Positions 32,295 through 40,357 of a DNA stretch of 64,000 bases are shown here, one piece after another; position 1 is the first letter of the stretch, and every line of letters starts with the position of its first letter. The stretch covers positions 1 through 64,000 of the forward strand of contig JBBSLP010000028.1 in NCBI GenBank assembly GCA_038255145.1, in the 5' to 3' direction. The translations under genes were made by a program, and so were the position numbers. Below the pieces are notes generated by a model that had not been told where the DNA came from, did no database searches, and saw only the letters and a program-made list of their open reading frames with translations. The DNA is from WHTX01 sp038255145 (GTDB taxonomy: Bacteria; Actinomycetota; Acidimicrobiia; Acidimicrobiales; CAIXPF01).

Positions 32295-33286
32295 CGGGTC
32301 GGGCCGCCCGGCCCCCAGGCTGCGCCGGACCCGCTCGGTCCAGGGGGCGACGAACGCTCCAGCGAGCCCCGGTCCCACGAGGCCAGGTCGGCCGCAGCCC
32401 CATAGGTGCCCTGGAGGAACGACAGCAGCAGGGCATCGGGATCAGCCGCGCTGCGCACCGTCGAGTAGGGGAGCACGAACTCGCCCAGGGCCTCGTCGAA
32501 GCGGGCATCGGGCACGTCGAGGGGCCGGTCGCGGAAGCCGGCGGGCTCGGGGTAGGCGTAGCTGTAGAAGGCGCCCTCGTCGGCCCCGCCGGGCCAGTAG
32601 CCGGCACTGGAGACCTCGTGGCTGTAGGCGTCCTCCATGACCCAGTCGGCGCAGTTGGGCACCCCACCCGGGTGCCGGGGGGCACGACGGCCCGAGAAGC
32701 GGGTCACGGCCAGGTCGAAGGCCACCCAGAAGAAGTGCACGGGGCTCACCTTGCCCACGTAGTCGGCGCGGAAGCGCTGCAGCACCCGCTCGGCCTGGAC
32801 CAGGGACAGCCAGAAGCGCTGGGTGGCGTCGGGGTCGTAGTCGTGGTGCTCGTGGTCCTCGGCGAAGGGGATGGCCACGGGCAGCTCGACGGGGCGGGCC
32901 AGGATGTGGACCGGGGTGCCCAGCTCGGTCAGGCGGGCCATGGTCTCGGCGTAGAAGTCAGCCACCGACTTCGGCTCCAGCGCGATCTGGCGCTCCTGGC
33001 CGTCGGTGGTGCGCAGGTCGAGCACGTGGCGGCGGAAGTCGAAGGCGAGCTCGAGGCCCCGGGTCCCATACGGCATCCACGACGTGGTCAGCCCCGTCGC
33101 CGTGACGTACAGCGGCACCTGCCACGAGTGGTTGACCCACGGGGCCAGGGCCAGGCGCACCTTGCCCACGATCTGGGACCACAGGTGCAACGTCTCGCGG
33201 GCCGGGGTCCAGGCATCGAGGGGGACCAGGGGCCACGCCCCCGCCGAGGTCCCGGCGGGCACGGGCACAGCTGTTGGCTCCTGCAT
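32291..33286 (-). CDS. DUF5996 family protein
   Basis: A 331-residue protein of unknown function. LPLVPLDAWTPARETLHLWSQIVGKVRLALAP is the typical opening (quoted in parts), followed by NHSWQVPLYVTATGLTTS, FDFRRHVLDLRTTDG, FWVAFDLAVTRFSGRRAP and ADPDALLLSFLQGTYGAAADLASWDR. No membrane segment is seen. These features match the DUF5996 proteins, found next to many unrelated genes. ATG 33286 is used. Divergent from the RNase HI-SLOG gene with 69 bp between starts. Its stop shares CTAG with the MOSC stop. Confidence 0.8.
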   Translation of the reverse strand: MQEPTAVPVPAGTSAGAWPLVPLDAWTPARETLHLWSQIVGKVRLALAPWVNHSWQVPLYVTATGLTTSWMPYGTRGLELAFDFRRHVLDLRTTDGQERQIALEPKSVADFYAETMARLTELGTPVHILARPVELPVAIPFAEDHEHHDYDPDATQRFWLSLVQAERVLQRFRADYVGKVSPVHFFWVAFDLAVTRFSGRRAPRHPGGVPNCADWVMEDAYSHEVSSAGYWPGGADEGAFYSYAYPEPAGFRDRPLDVPDARFDEALGEFVLPYSTVRSAADPDALLLSFLQGTYGAAADLASWDRGSLERSSPPGPSGSGAAWGPGGPTR

Positions 33287-33355
33287 GGGGCCAGCTTGGC
33301 AGACCGACCCCCCGGCGGTGCCGGGCCGGCGACGGACATGGGTGATGCTGGAGGG

Positions 33356-34459
33356 GTGACGACGACCGTGTACACCGACGGCGCCTGCATCGGGAACCCC
33401 GGTCCGGGGGGCTGGGCCTGGGCCGTGCCCGACGGCCCCTACGCCAGCGGGGCCGAGTCCCAGACGACGAACCAGCGCATGGAGGTGTCGGCCGCCTTCA
33501 ACGCCCTCGAGACCCTCAGCGGCCCCGTCGAGATCGTCAGCGACTCGCGCTACGTCGTGGACTGCTTCAACAAGCGCTGGTACGTGAACTGGGTGGCCAA
33601 GGGGTGGAAGAACTCCCAGCGCCAACCCGTGGCCAACCAGGACCTGTGGAAGCCCATGGTCGAGATCTTCCAGCGGCGGGGCCACGAGCTGACCTTCACC
33701 TGGGTCAAGGGCCACGCCAACGACCACTGGAACGACGTGGTCGATCGCCTGGCCACCGAGGCTGCGGCCAAGCAGGTCGGCCGCCGCGGTGACGAGCCCC
33801 CCACCGAGCTGGGCGAGGCCGACGACCCCGCCGGGTTCACCCCCACGGGGGCGGGGTCTCCAGCCACGGCCCGGGCCGCGTTGAAGACCGCGGCCCCGGC
33901 CCCGCCGGACGGGGCCGAAGCCTCTGCGGGTGGCGCGGCCAACCGGGCCAAGGACCCGCCCGGCTTCCGGGTCGTGGTGCTCGGCCACCGCCCCCCCGAG
34001 CTGGGCGGTTACGGCGAGACCCTGGTGGCGTCCGACGTGCGTCGCCGCTTGACCGAGGCCCTGACCGGTCTGCGCGCCCTGCACCCCGACCTCGTCGTGC
34101 TCACCGGGCTGGGCCTGGGCACCGAGCAGCTGGGAGCCGAGGCGGCCACGGCGGCCGGGGTGCCCTACCTGGCCGTGCTGCCCTTCCCCGACCCCGACGA
34201 GAAGTGGCCGGCGTCGAGCCGGGCCGCCTACCGCGACCTGCTGGCCGGGGCGGCCGACACCAAACTGGTGTCGCCCCGCAAGCCCGACTCCCGCCAGGCC
34301 GCGGGCATGGCCCTGGGCAAGCGGGACGCCTGGCTGTTGCCCCGGGCCGACGTGGCCCTGGTGGTGTGGGACGGGCGCGACCCCGGCCTGCGCAGCGCCG
34401 TCCGCACCCTCGAGGGCCGCATCCCCGACGACGTGTGGATCCTGCCTCCCCAACCCTGA
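33356..34459 (+). CDS. rnhA: Ribonuclease HI fused to a SLOG (DUF1273/YpsA-like) domain
   Basis: A 367-residue fusion. Residues 1-145 are RNase HI with the full Asp-Glu-Asp-Asp set: VYTDGACIGNPGPGGWAWAV, NQRMEVSAAFNAL, VSDSRYVVDCFNKRW and GHANDHWNDVVDRLA. It cleaves RNA of RNA-DNA hybrids. A linker rich in Ala, Pro and Thr covers about 146-199. Residues 200-367 form a Rossmann-like SLOG domain: FRVVVLGHRPPELGGYGE, VVLTGLGLGTEQLGAEAA, LAVLPFPDPDEKWP, DAWLLPRADVALVVWDG and VWILPPQP, the plan of YpsA/DUF1273 proteins that bind nucleotides. The GTG at 33356 starts RNase H directly. No frame break separates the two parts. Confidence 0.88.
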   Translation: MTTTVYTDGACIGNPGPGGWAWAVPDGPYASGAESQTTNQRMEVSAAFNALETLSGPVEIVSDSRYVVDCFNKRWYVNWVAKGWKNSQRQPVANQDLWKPMVEIFQRRGHELTFTWVKGHANDHWNDVVDRLATEAAAKQVGRRGDEPPTELGEADDPAGFTPTGAGSPATARAALKTAAPAPPDGAEASAGGAANRAKDPPGFRVVVLGHRPPELGGYGETLVASDVRRRLTEALTGLRALHPDLVVLTGLGLGTEQLGAEAATAAGVPYLAVLPFPDPDEKWPASSRAAYRDLLAGAADTKLVSPRKPDSRQAAGMALGKRDAWLLPRADVALVVWDGRDPGLRSAVRTLEGRIPDDVWILPPQP

Positions 34460-34468
34460 CCGCCGGCC

Positions 34469-35308
34469 CTAGCGCACCGCACCGAAGCGCAGGGGCACGA
34501 GCCGGGCGGGGCGTCCGTCGGTCAGGAAGTCGAGGATCAGCCAGTTGACCAGGTCGGGCTTCTCCACGGGCAACAGGTGCGACGTCCCGGGGACGACGGC
34601 CAGCTGGCCCTGGGGCAGGGCCTCGAGCAACGTCGCCGTGTGCTCGTAGGTGATGCAGTCGTCGTCGCCCACCAGGACGAGCACGGGCCGGACGATGCCG
34701 CCCAGGTCCTCGACGGTGAGGGTGGGGCCCGTGCTCCACAGGGCCAGCAGCTTGGCCGAGATCACCGGCCAGTGGTCGGCCCCGTCGGGGGAGGGCCCGT
34801 CGAGGGGCTCGTGGATGGGGTCGAGGTCGGGGCGGCACGGTCCCGTCAGGGCCAGGGTCCGGTAGTCGGGGTGCAGGCCGCTGTGGTGGAAGTTGGCCCC
34901 CATGACCACGACCTTGCGCACCAGGTCGGGCCGGGCCCGCACCACGTGCAGGGCCACGTTGCCGCCATCGCTCCACCCGACCAGGTCGGCGGGGCCGTCG
35001 ACCACCTGTTCGAGGAAGGCGATGGTCTCCTCGGCCATGGCCCCATAGGTGTAGGGCCCGGCCACGTCGGGCGTGTGGCCATGGCCGCGGCGGTCGGGCA
35101 CCAGCACCCGGAACCGGGGGGCCAGGGCGGGGACCTGGGCGGCCCAGCACTCACCCCCGACGACGCCGCCGTGCAGCAGGACCAGGGGGGACCCGGCGCC
35201 GTGGCTCACGTAGGAGGTGGGCACGCCGGCGGCCAGGAGGGTGACGCGGGTGCCGGTGGCGGGGGCGGCCGTCCGCCTCTCTGGAGCCTCTCCAGCACCA
35301 GCACCCAT
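34469..35308 (-). CDS. Alpha/beta hydrolase
   Basis: A 279-residue hydrolase: GSPLVLLHGGVVGGECWAAQ, FRVLVPDRRGHGHTPDVAGPY, nucleophile in ADLVGWSDGGNVALHVV, acid in VLVLVGDDDCITYEH and His in VVPGTSHLLPVEKPDL. The triad is complete and the layout matches esterases and aromatic-pathway hydrolases. ATG 35308 is chosen because GGAGGGAG lies in front; a GTG at 35329 would add seven residues. Divergent from the sigma factor gene, with a 10-bp palindrome between. Confidence 0.86.
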   Translation of the reverse strand: MGAGAGEAPERRTAAPATGTRVTLLAAGVPTSYVSHGAGSPLVLLHGGVVGGECWAAQVPALAPRFRVLVPDRRGHGHTPDVAGPYTYGAMAEETIAFLEQVVDGPADLVGWSDGGNVALHVVRARPDLVRKVVVMGANFHHSGLHPDYRTLALTGPCRPDLDPIHEPLDGPSPDGADHWPVISAKLLALWSTGPTLTVEDLGGIVRPVLVLVGDDDCITYEHTATLLEALPQGQLAVVPGTSHLLPVEKPDLVNWLILDFLTDGRPARLVPLRFGAVR

Positions 35309-35396
35309 GCCGTCTCCCTCCAGAACCACCCGACCGCCACCCGGCCCGCGACCACGCAGCGTGTGGTCTCGTCACGGAAGACGTCGGCGGGGCGGG

Positions 35397-35419
35397 GAAC
35401 TCATCGGCGCGATGAGTTC
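35397..35419. promoter_or_regulatory. 10-bp-arm palindrome, possible operator
   Basis: GAACTCATCG (35397-35406) is the exact reverse complement of CGATGAGTTC (35410-35419), with a GCG centre. It lies in the divergent gap between the hydrolase and sigma factor genes, 40 bp before the sigma -10 box, a usual position for a repressor or activator site. Confidence 0.55.
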
Positions 35420-35458
35420 GCCTCGCGGCATCCGTCTGCACGCGGTGGCCCTCGCCCC

Positions 35459-35464
35459 TAGCAT
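35459..35464 (+). promoter_or_regulatory. -10 hexamer TAGCAT, leaderless start
   Basis: TAGCAT ends 7 nt before ATG 35472 and supports this start for the sigma factor over the in-frame ATG at 35412, which lies inside the palindrome. Confidence 0.6.
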
Positions 35465-35471
35465 CCCGTCG

Positions 35472-36509
35472 ATGCCGTTCCGTGCCGCTCCCTCCGCCAG
35501 CACCACCGGCCCGTCGGATGCGGACGCCGGTCCCGACGTGCCCCTGGCCACCGACGAGCTCACGGCCGAGTCGCTCGAGCCCTTCCGCCGGGAGCTGACC
35601 GGCTACTGCTACCGCATGCTGGGTTCGGGCTTCGAGGCCGAAGACGCCGTGCAGGAGACCATGGTGCGGGCGTGGCGGAGCCTGGACAGCTTCGAGGGCC
35701 GCTCCAGCTTGCGCTCGTGGATGTACCGCATCGCCACCAACGTGTGCCTCGACCTGCTGCGCGGCCGCCAGCGTCGGGCCCAGCCCATGGAGATGGGGCC
35801 GGCGGGTTCGGCCGATGGCCCCGGACCGGGCAACCCCCTGCCCGAGCACGCCTGGGTCCAGCCCGTGCGTGACGACCAGGTCATGCCCACGGGTGGCGAC
35901 CCCGCCGAGGTGGCCGCCACCAGGGAGACCATCCGCCTGGCCTTCGTGACCGCCCTGCAACACCTGCCCCCCCGGCAGCGGGCCGTGCTCATCCTGCGCG
36001 AGGTCCTGCGCTGGCGGGCCAGCGAGGTGGCCGAGCTCCTCGACACCAGCGTGCCCTCGGTGAACAGCTCCCTGCAGCGGGCCCGGGCCACCCTGGCCGC
36101 CGGACCCGGCGAGGCCGCAGCCCAGGGTGAGGTCGACGCCGAGCAGCAGGAGTTGCTGGCCCGGTACTGCGACGCCTTCGAGCGCTACGACGTCGAGGCC
36201 CTGGTGGCGCTGCTGCACGAGGACGCCACCTTCACCATGCCCCCCCACCCCCTGTGGCTCATCGGGCCCGACCAGGTGGCCCGGTGGCTCACCGGTCACG
36301 GCATCGTGTGCAAGGGGTCCCGGTTGGTGGCCGTGCAGGCCAACGGCAACATGGGGTTCGCCACCTACCACGACGCCGGTGGCGGCCGCTACGAGCCCTT
36401 CGCCATCCAGGTCCTGGAGACGTCGGGGGACCGCATCTCCACCATCCACAACTTCCTCGGTGGCGACCTGTTCGGCTACTTCGGGCTGCCCGCCATCCTC
36501 GAGGACTGA
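35472..36509 (+). CDS. ECF-like RNA polymerase sigma factor with SnoaL-like C-terminal domain
   Basis: A 345-residue sigma factor of the TIGR02960 type. Region 2: FRRELTGYCYRMLGSGFEAEDAVQETMVRAWRSLDSF (quoted in parts: CYRMLGSGFEAEDAVQE, TMVRAWRSLDSF), with SLRSWMYRIATNVCLDLLRGR. Region 4: ALQHLPPRQRAVLILREVLRW ... SEVAELLDTSVPSVNSSLQRARATL. The last 120 residues form a SnoaL/NTF2 domain (LLARYCDAFERYDVEALVALLHEDA). In related families such tails replace a separate anti-sigma factor and modulate activity. TetR lies 12 bp downstream, so the two are likely one operon. Confidence 0.9.
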   Translation: MPFRAAPSASTTGPSDADAGPDVPLATDELTAESLEPFRRELTGYCYRMLGSGFEAEDAVQETMVRAWRSLDSFEGRSSLRSWMYRIATNVCLDLLRGRQRRAQPMEMGPAGSADGPGPGNPLPEHAWVQPVRDDQVMPTGGDPAEVAATRETIRLAFVTALQHLPPRQRAVLILREVLRWRASEVAELLDTSVPSVNSSLQRARATLAAGPGEAAAQGEVDAEQQELLARYCDAFERYDVEALVALLHEDATFTMPPHPLWLIGPDQVARWLTGHGIVCKGSRLVAVQANGNMGFATYHDAGGGRYEPFAIQVLETSGDRISTIHNFLGGDLFGYFGLPAILED

Positions 36510-36521
36510 TCGCCCCGCCGC

Positions 36522-37256
36522 GTGACGACCGCCGCCGCCTCTACCTCTCAGCCCTCACCAGCCCCCTCGGCCCGGGACCGGCTCCTGCTCAGCGCGGCCC
36601 AGCTCATGGAGGGGGCCAACGGCGAGACCATCCCCACCCGGGCCATCCTCGAGGCCGCTGACGTCAAGGCGCCCACCCTCTACCACCACTTCGGCAACAA
36701 GGCCGGGCTCCTCGATGCCGTGGTCACCCACGGCTTCAAGGAGCACCTGCGGACCCACGGTGGGGCTGACGGCGGCAACCCCGTCGACGTCATCCGTCAG
36801 GGGTGGGACACCCACGTCCGCTTCGGGCTCGAGCACCCCTACTTCTACGTGTACGTCTACGGCCAGGTACGGCCCGGTGAGCCCTGCGGGGTGATCGGCG
36901 ACGTGCAGGCCATGGTGCTCGAGGCCCTGCTGCCCGCAGCCCGTGACGGTCGCCTGGCCGTGACCCCGGCCCAGGCCGCGGCCCAGCTGGTGTCGGCCAG
37001 CGCCGGCGTGACCCTGACCCTCATCAACCAGCGGGCTGAGGAGCGCGACCCCGACCTGTCGGCCCGGGTGCGCGAAGCCGTGCTGGCCGCCATCCTCGCC
37101 CCCGGATCGGCCGACGAGCCCCCAGCCGGAGCCCCCTCCCGCCTGACGGGTGCGGCCGTGGCCCTGGAACTGGCCCTCAACGAGCCCGATGCCCCCCTCT
37201 CCCCCACCGAGCTCGCCCTGCTGCGCGAGTGGTTGGGCCGGCTGAAGGCGGGCTGA
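36522..37256 (+). CDS. TetR-family transcriptional regulator
   Basis: A 244-residue regulator. The N-terminal HTH is RDRLLLSAAQLMEG ... TRAILEAADVKAPTLYHHFGNKAGLLDAVV, with the classic APTLYHHFGNK recognition helix. The C-terminal part is divergent, as usual, so the ligand is unknown. GTG 36522 is 12 bp after the sigma factor stop, and the stop codon overlaps an ATG in TGATG with the start of a small unrelated frame. It may regulate the sigma factor or the VOC gene downstream. Confidence 0.85.
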   Translation: MTTAAASTSQPSPAPSARDRLLLSAAQLMEGANGETIPTRAILEAADVKAPTLYHHFGNKAGLLDAVVTHGFKEHLRTHGGADGGNPVDVIRQGWDTHVRFGLEHPYFYVYVYGQVRPGEPCGVIGDVQAMVLEALLPAARDGRLAVTPAQAAAQLVSASAGVTLTLINQRAEERDPDLSARVREAVLAAILAPGSADEPPAGAPSRLTGAAVALELALNEPDAPLSPTELALLREWLGRLKAG

Positions 37257-37334
37257 TGACGGGCGCCGCCGGCGAGGTGGCCCGAGCAGCCCGTCCGGTG
37301 CCCGCTGACCTGCTGCCCCACCTGCGAAGGGCTC

Positions 37335-37682
37335 GTGGCCGGGGTGGCCGGGGTGTCCCGCCACCACTTCGTGCGCTGCTTCACCCGCACCTACGGCGAG
37401 CCTCCCATGCGCTACCTGTCCCGCCGCCGCACAGAGCGCGCCCAGGACCTGTTGCGCTCGGCCAACGTCACCGTGACGGAGATCTGCCTGCTGGTGGGCT
37501 ACCGCAGCCTGGGCTCGTTCTCCAGCCGCTTCCACGAGCTGTCGGCCAAGGGGGTCACCTTCCTGCAGGAGCCGGCCGACCGCCCCTACGGGGTCGAGGC
37601 CGTCCTGCGCGACAACACCGGCAACTGGCTGGTCCTCGTCGAGCCCAAGGCGTGGACCCCCGCCGATTTCCCGCCGACGTGA
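37335..37682 (+). pseudogene. AraC-type HTH joined to a VOC protein tail (deletion chimera)
   Basis: This 115-codon frame begins in the middle of an AraC/XylS helix-turn-helix (GVSRHHFVRCFTRTYGEPPMRYLSRRRTERAQDLLRSANVT, quoted as GVSRHHFVRCFTRTYGEPP and SRRRTERAQDLLRSANVT) and continues through the second helix (EICLLVGYRSLGSFSSRFHEL). After FHELSAKGVTFLQEP the sequence is a VOC protein C-terminus (RPYGVEAVLRDNTGNWLVLVEP). AraC proteins normally continue with a short tail after GSFSxxF. The first helix of the HTH is also missing, and an in-frame stop lies upstream at 37257. I read it as two neighbouring genes joined by deletion. It could still make a small protein from GTG 37335. Confidence 0.65.
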
Positions 37683-37713
37683 AGCGAAGCGGCTCTCCGT
37701 GCCGGTCGCCACA

Positions 37714-37738
37714 ACGTCGAATCGACGTCGAATCGACG
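37714..37738 (+). repeat. Dispersed intergenic repeat, copy 9
   Basis: Same full form as copy 3: GTCGAATCGACGTCGAAT then CGAC, between the chimera and the VOC gene. Confidence 0.7.
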
Positions 37739-37818
37739 CCCACCCTCGGAGATCGCTGACCCGGCGCCCGGGAGTGATGGCCAGAAGTGGCCAGTAGGTG
37801 GCCACTTCACTCGCGATG

Positions 37819-37850
37819 CTGGTGTCAACACCAGGGCGAGCGACTCGCCC
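37819..37850 (+). promoter_or_regulatory. Two adjacent small palindromes before the VOC gene
   Basis: CTGGTGTCAACACCAG (37819-37834) is a 7-bp-arm palindrome, and GGGCGAG/CTCGCCC (37834-37840 and 37844-37850) forms a second hairpin immediately after. They lie 23-54 bp before the VOC start and may be regulator sites or a leader hairpin. Confidence 0.4.
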
Positions 37851-37872
37851 GCCACCGCCAGGAGGCAACGAC

Positions 37873-38241
37873 ATGGACATGAAGCTCGAGCTGGTGATGC
37901 TGCCCGTCTCCGACGTCGACCGGGCCAAGGCCTTCTACGTGCAGGCGGGGTTCAACGCCGACCACGACCACCGGGTCAGCGACACCGTGCGCTTCGTGCA
38001 GCTGACCCCGCCCGGCTCGGCCTGCTCCATCGCCATCGGCGAGGGCATCGCCGAGGGGGAGCCGGGGTCCATCAAGGGCCTGCAGGTCGTGGTGGCCGAC
38101 GCCCGCAAGACCTACGCCGACCTCGAGGCCCGGGGCATCGAGGTGACCGACGTCGAGGTGCTGCAGTGGGGCACCTTCACCAGCTTCGCCGACCCCGACG
38201 GCAACACCTGGTCGGTCCAGGAGCTGCCCAACTACGGATGA
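37873..38241 (+). CDS. VOC-family protein (glyoxalase-like)
   Basis: A 122-residue single-repeat VOC protein: LELVMLPVSDVDRAKAFYVQAGFNADHDHRVSD, VRFVQLTPPGSACSIAIGEG, LQVVVADARKTYADLEARGIE and FTSFADPDGNTWSVQELP (a Glu in the last motif) are the standard segments. In actinobacteria this type is commonly paired with an AraC-type HTH gene, which here is broken just upstream. AGGAGG lies before the ATG. Function unknown. Confidence 0.82.
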   Translation: MDMKLELVMLPVSDVDRAKAFYVQAGFNADHDHRVSDTVRFVQLTPPGSACSIAIGEGIAEGEPGSIKGLQVVVADARKTYADLEARGIEVTDVEVLQWGTFTSFADPDGNTWSVQELPNYG

Positions 38242-38340
38242 TCGGTCAGCTCCCGACCCCCTGACCCCTGATGTGGCCACGCCGGCCGCCGGGCGATCAT
38301 CGGTCCCATGCTGCGACCCCCACCTCAGGGGCTGCCGGGC

Positions 38341-38880
38341 CGACGAGGCCCTGCCCACCACCGGCCCACTTGCCGACGCCGTGGCCGCGGCCCGCCAGGC
38401 CATGGTCGACCACGACCTCGAGGCCGTGGTGCTACGGGTCGCCGAAGGTGGCGAGCCCACGCTGACCATCGCCCTGGGCGAGTCCATGACCGGGGTACCG
38501 GCCACCGCCGACATGCACTTCCGCAACGGGGCCGTGGCCATCTCCTTTCTGGTCACCCTGCTGCTGCAACTGGTCGACGAGGGCACGGTCGGCCTCGACG
38601 ACACCATCGCCGACTCGACCGCCGGCTACGTGGACTGCGTGTACCTACCCTCGACCGACGGCACCCTCGTCGCCGACCCGTCCAAGGCGTGGACCGAGGC
38701 CGACCAGCTCGACGAGGCCTGGCCCAGCCCCTGTGGTTCGAGCCCGGCACCAGCTGGAGCTACGCCCACACCAACTTCGTGCTCCTCGGGCGGGCGCTGA
38801 GTCCGCTCGCGGGCCAGCCCTCCCGCGGCGCTGAGCGCGCCGTCCGTGGCCGGGTAGCGGACGGGCCCCGCAGCACCTAG
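38341..38880 (+). pseudogene. Degenerate class C beta-lactamase-like serine hydrolase
   Basis: The first frame (to about 38735) reads VAAARQAMVDHDLEAVVLRVAEGG, then MHFRNGAVAISFLVTLLLQLVDEGTVGLDD, where the serine/lysine pair should be. Relatives, such as the next gene, have FRVGSNTKTM. Ser and Lys are both gone. The continuation is in another frame: LWFEPGTSWSYAHTNFVLLGRAL, which matches the tyrosine motif region FWYSNTNTVLLGA of the next gene. The middle of the fold is missing and the C-terminus stops after 50 residues. It is a decayed paralog with a frameshift. Confidence 0.8.
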
Positions 38881-39033
38881 GGGTCGGGGGCCGAGGTCTG
38901 GGGTGACGGCTTGGGGATCCCCTGATGTGGGGATGCGCCCGAGCGCCCATGATGGCGGCATGGACACATCGACAGGTCCGCAGACCACCTCCAGCCCCCA
39001 CGTCCGGCGCGTCGCCGTAGCCGCCTCACCCTG

Positions 39034-40242
39034 GTGGCCATCGCCGCCGGCGTCGCCGTCCTGGGCACACCCCTGGGCATCGCCGCGGTGGCGGCCACCA
39101 CGCCGCCGGTGGACGCGCCGACCACGACGGAGCCGATCACGACGACGACGGTGGCGGCGGCTGAGCCCGTGACCGGCCAGTTCGGTGAGCACCTGGCCCC
39201 CATCGTCAGCCAGGTCATGGCCGACAACGCCATCCCCGGCGCCCTCGTGCTCGTGCGCTCGGCGACCGAGCAGTGGACCCAGGGCTTCGGCACCGGGACC
39301 ATCGGCGAGGACGACCCCATCACCCTCGACGACAACTTCCGCGTCGGCTCCAACACCAAGACCATGACGGGCACGGTCATCCTCCAGCTCGTCGACGAGG
39401 GGCTGCTGCAGCTGGACGACCCGGTGTCCGACTACCGCCCCGACGTGCCCAACGGCGAGAACATGACCATCACCCAGCTGCTGAACATGACCAGCGGCCT
39501 CGACAGCTACACGTTCCTGCCCTACGTGAACGAGATCATGGACAGCGACCCCACCAAGGCGTGGGATCCCGAGGAGCTGATCGCCCTGGGCCTGGCCATG
39601 CCGGTGAAGTTCGCGCCCGGTGAGGGCTTCTGGTACTCGAACACCAACACCGTGCTGCTGGGTGCCATCGCCGAGCAGCTCACGGGGGAGAAGCTCGGGG
39701 ACCTGATGCAGGAGCGCATCTTCGATCCCCTGCACCTGGCCAGTACGACCATGCCCGCCCCCGCCGACGGCGTCATGCCCTCCCCCCTCCCCCACGGCTA
39801 CCTGTTCGGCACCAACGTGTCCACCATCCACAGCTCGGAACTGTCCCCCGAGGACCAGGCCAAGGCCGTGGCCGGTGAACTGCTGCCCAACGACGTCACC
39901 GACCTGAACCCGTCCTGGGGGGCGGCGGCCGGTGCGGCCAGCTCGACCATCGGCGACCTGGCCACCTACGTGGAGGCCCTGGTCGGCGGCGGCCTGCTCA
40001 GCCCCGAGATGCAGCAGATCCGCCTCGACAGCGTGAAGGAGGGCTACGGCCTGGCCCTGGTCCGCTTCGGCCCCATGATCGGCCACAACGGCTCGGTGCC
40101 CGGCTACCAGTCCTTCATGGTCCACGACCCCGATCGGGACCTGACCCTCATCGTGTTCGTCAACATCCAGGCCACCCCGGCCGGCGCCGGCGCCGCCGAC
40201 CTGATGGCCGGTGCCCTGATGAAGGCCCTCTACGGCGGCTGA
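39034..40242 (+). CDS. Secreted class C beta-lactamase/D-Ala-D-Ala carboxypeptidase-like serine hydrolase
   Basis: About 402 residues. Motifs: DNFRVGSNTKTMTGTVILQLVDEG (Ser-x-x-Lys near residue 109), GFWYSNTNTVLLGAIAEQL (Tyr-x-Asn) and IGHNGSVPGYQS (His-x-Gly, in the KTG position). A Sec signal core (LVAIAAGVAVLGTPLGIAAVAA) precedes a Thr/Pro-rich spacer. GTG 39034 gives a signal lacking its basic end. ATG 38960, with CATGAT 6 nt upstream, gives a leader MDTSTGPQTTSSPHVRR that is one base out of frame with RRRSRLTLVAIAAG. A one-base deletion near 39000-39020 is likely, so the true gene may be 38960-40242. Confidence 0.82.
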   Translation: MAIAAGVAVLGTPLGIAAVAATTPPVDAPTTTEPITTTTVAAAEPVTGQFGEHLAPIVSQVMADNAIPGALVLVRSATEQWTQGFGTGTIGEDDPITLDDNFRVGSNTKTMTGTVILQLVDEGLLQLDDPVSDYRPDVPNGENMTITQLLNMTSGLDSYTFLPYVNEIMDSDPTKAWDPEELIALGLAMPVKFAPGEGFWYSNTNTVLLGAIAEQLTGEKLGDLMQERIFDPLHLASTTMPAPADGVMPSPLPHGYLFGTNVSTIHSSELSPEDQAKAVAGELLPNDVTDLNPSWGAAAGAASSTIGDLATYVEALVGGGLLSPEMQQIRLDSVKEGYGLALVRFGPMIGHNGSVPGYQSFMVHDPDRDLTLIVFVNIQATPAGAGAADLMAGALMKALYGG

Positions 40243-40357
40243 CCCTTCGCTTTGCTGACGTCACCTACTGACGTCGACGTCGCGCTGCCGGCGGCGGACC
40301 CCACCCGGGGCCGCCGCCGGTGGCGCGTCTCGGTCGGCGGCTCTCAGCCGGCAGCTC

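Noticed and set aside
38903..39172. The 89-codon frame 38903-39172 as an independent gene
   Set aside because: Its start at ATG 38960 is the probable N-terminus of the serine hydrolase, and after about residue 40 of the frame it becomes a shadow of that gene.
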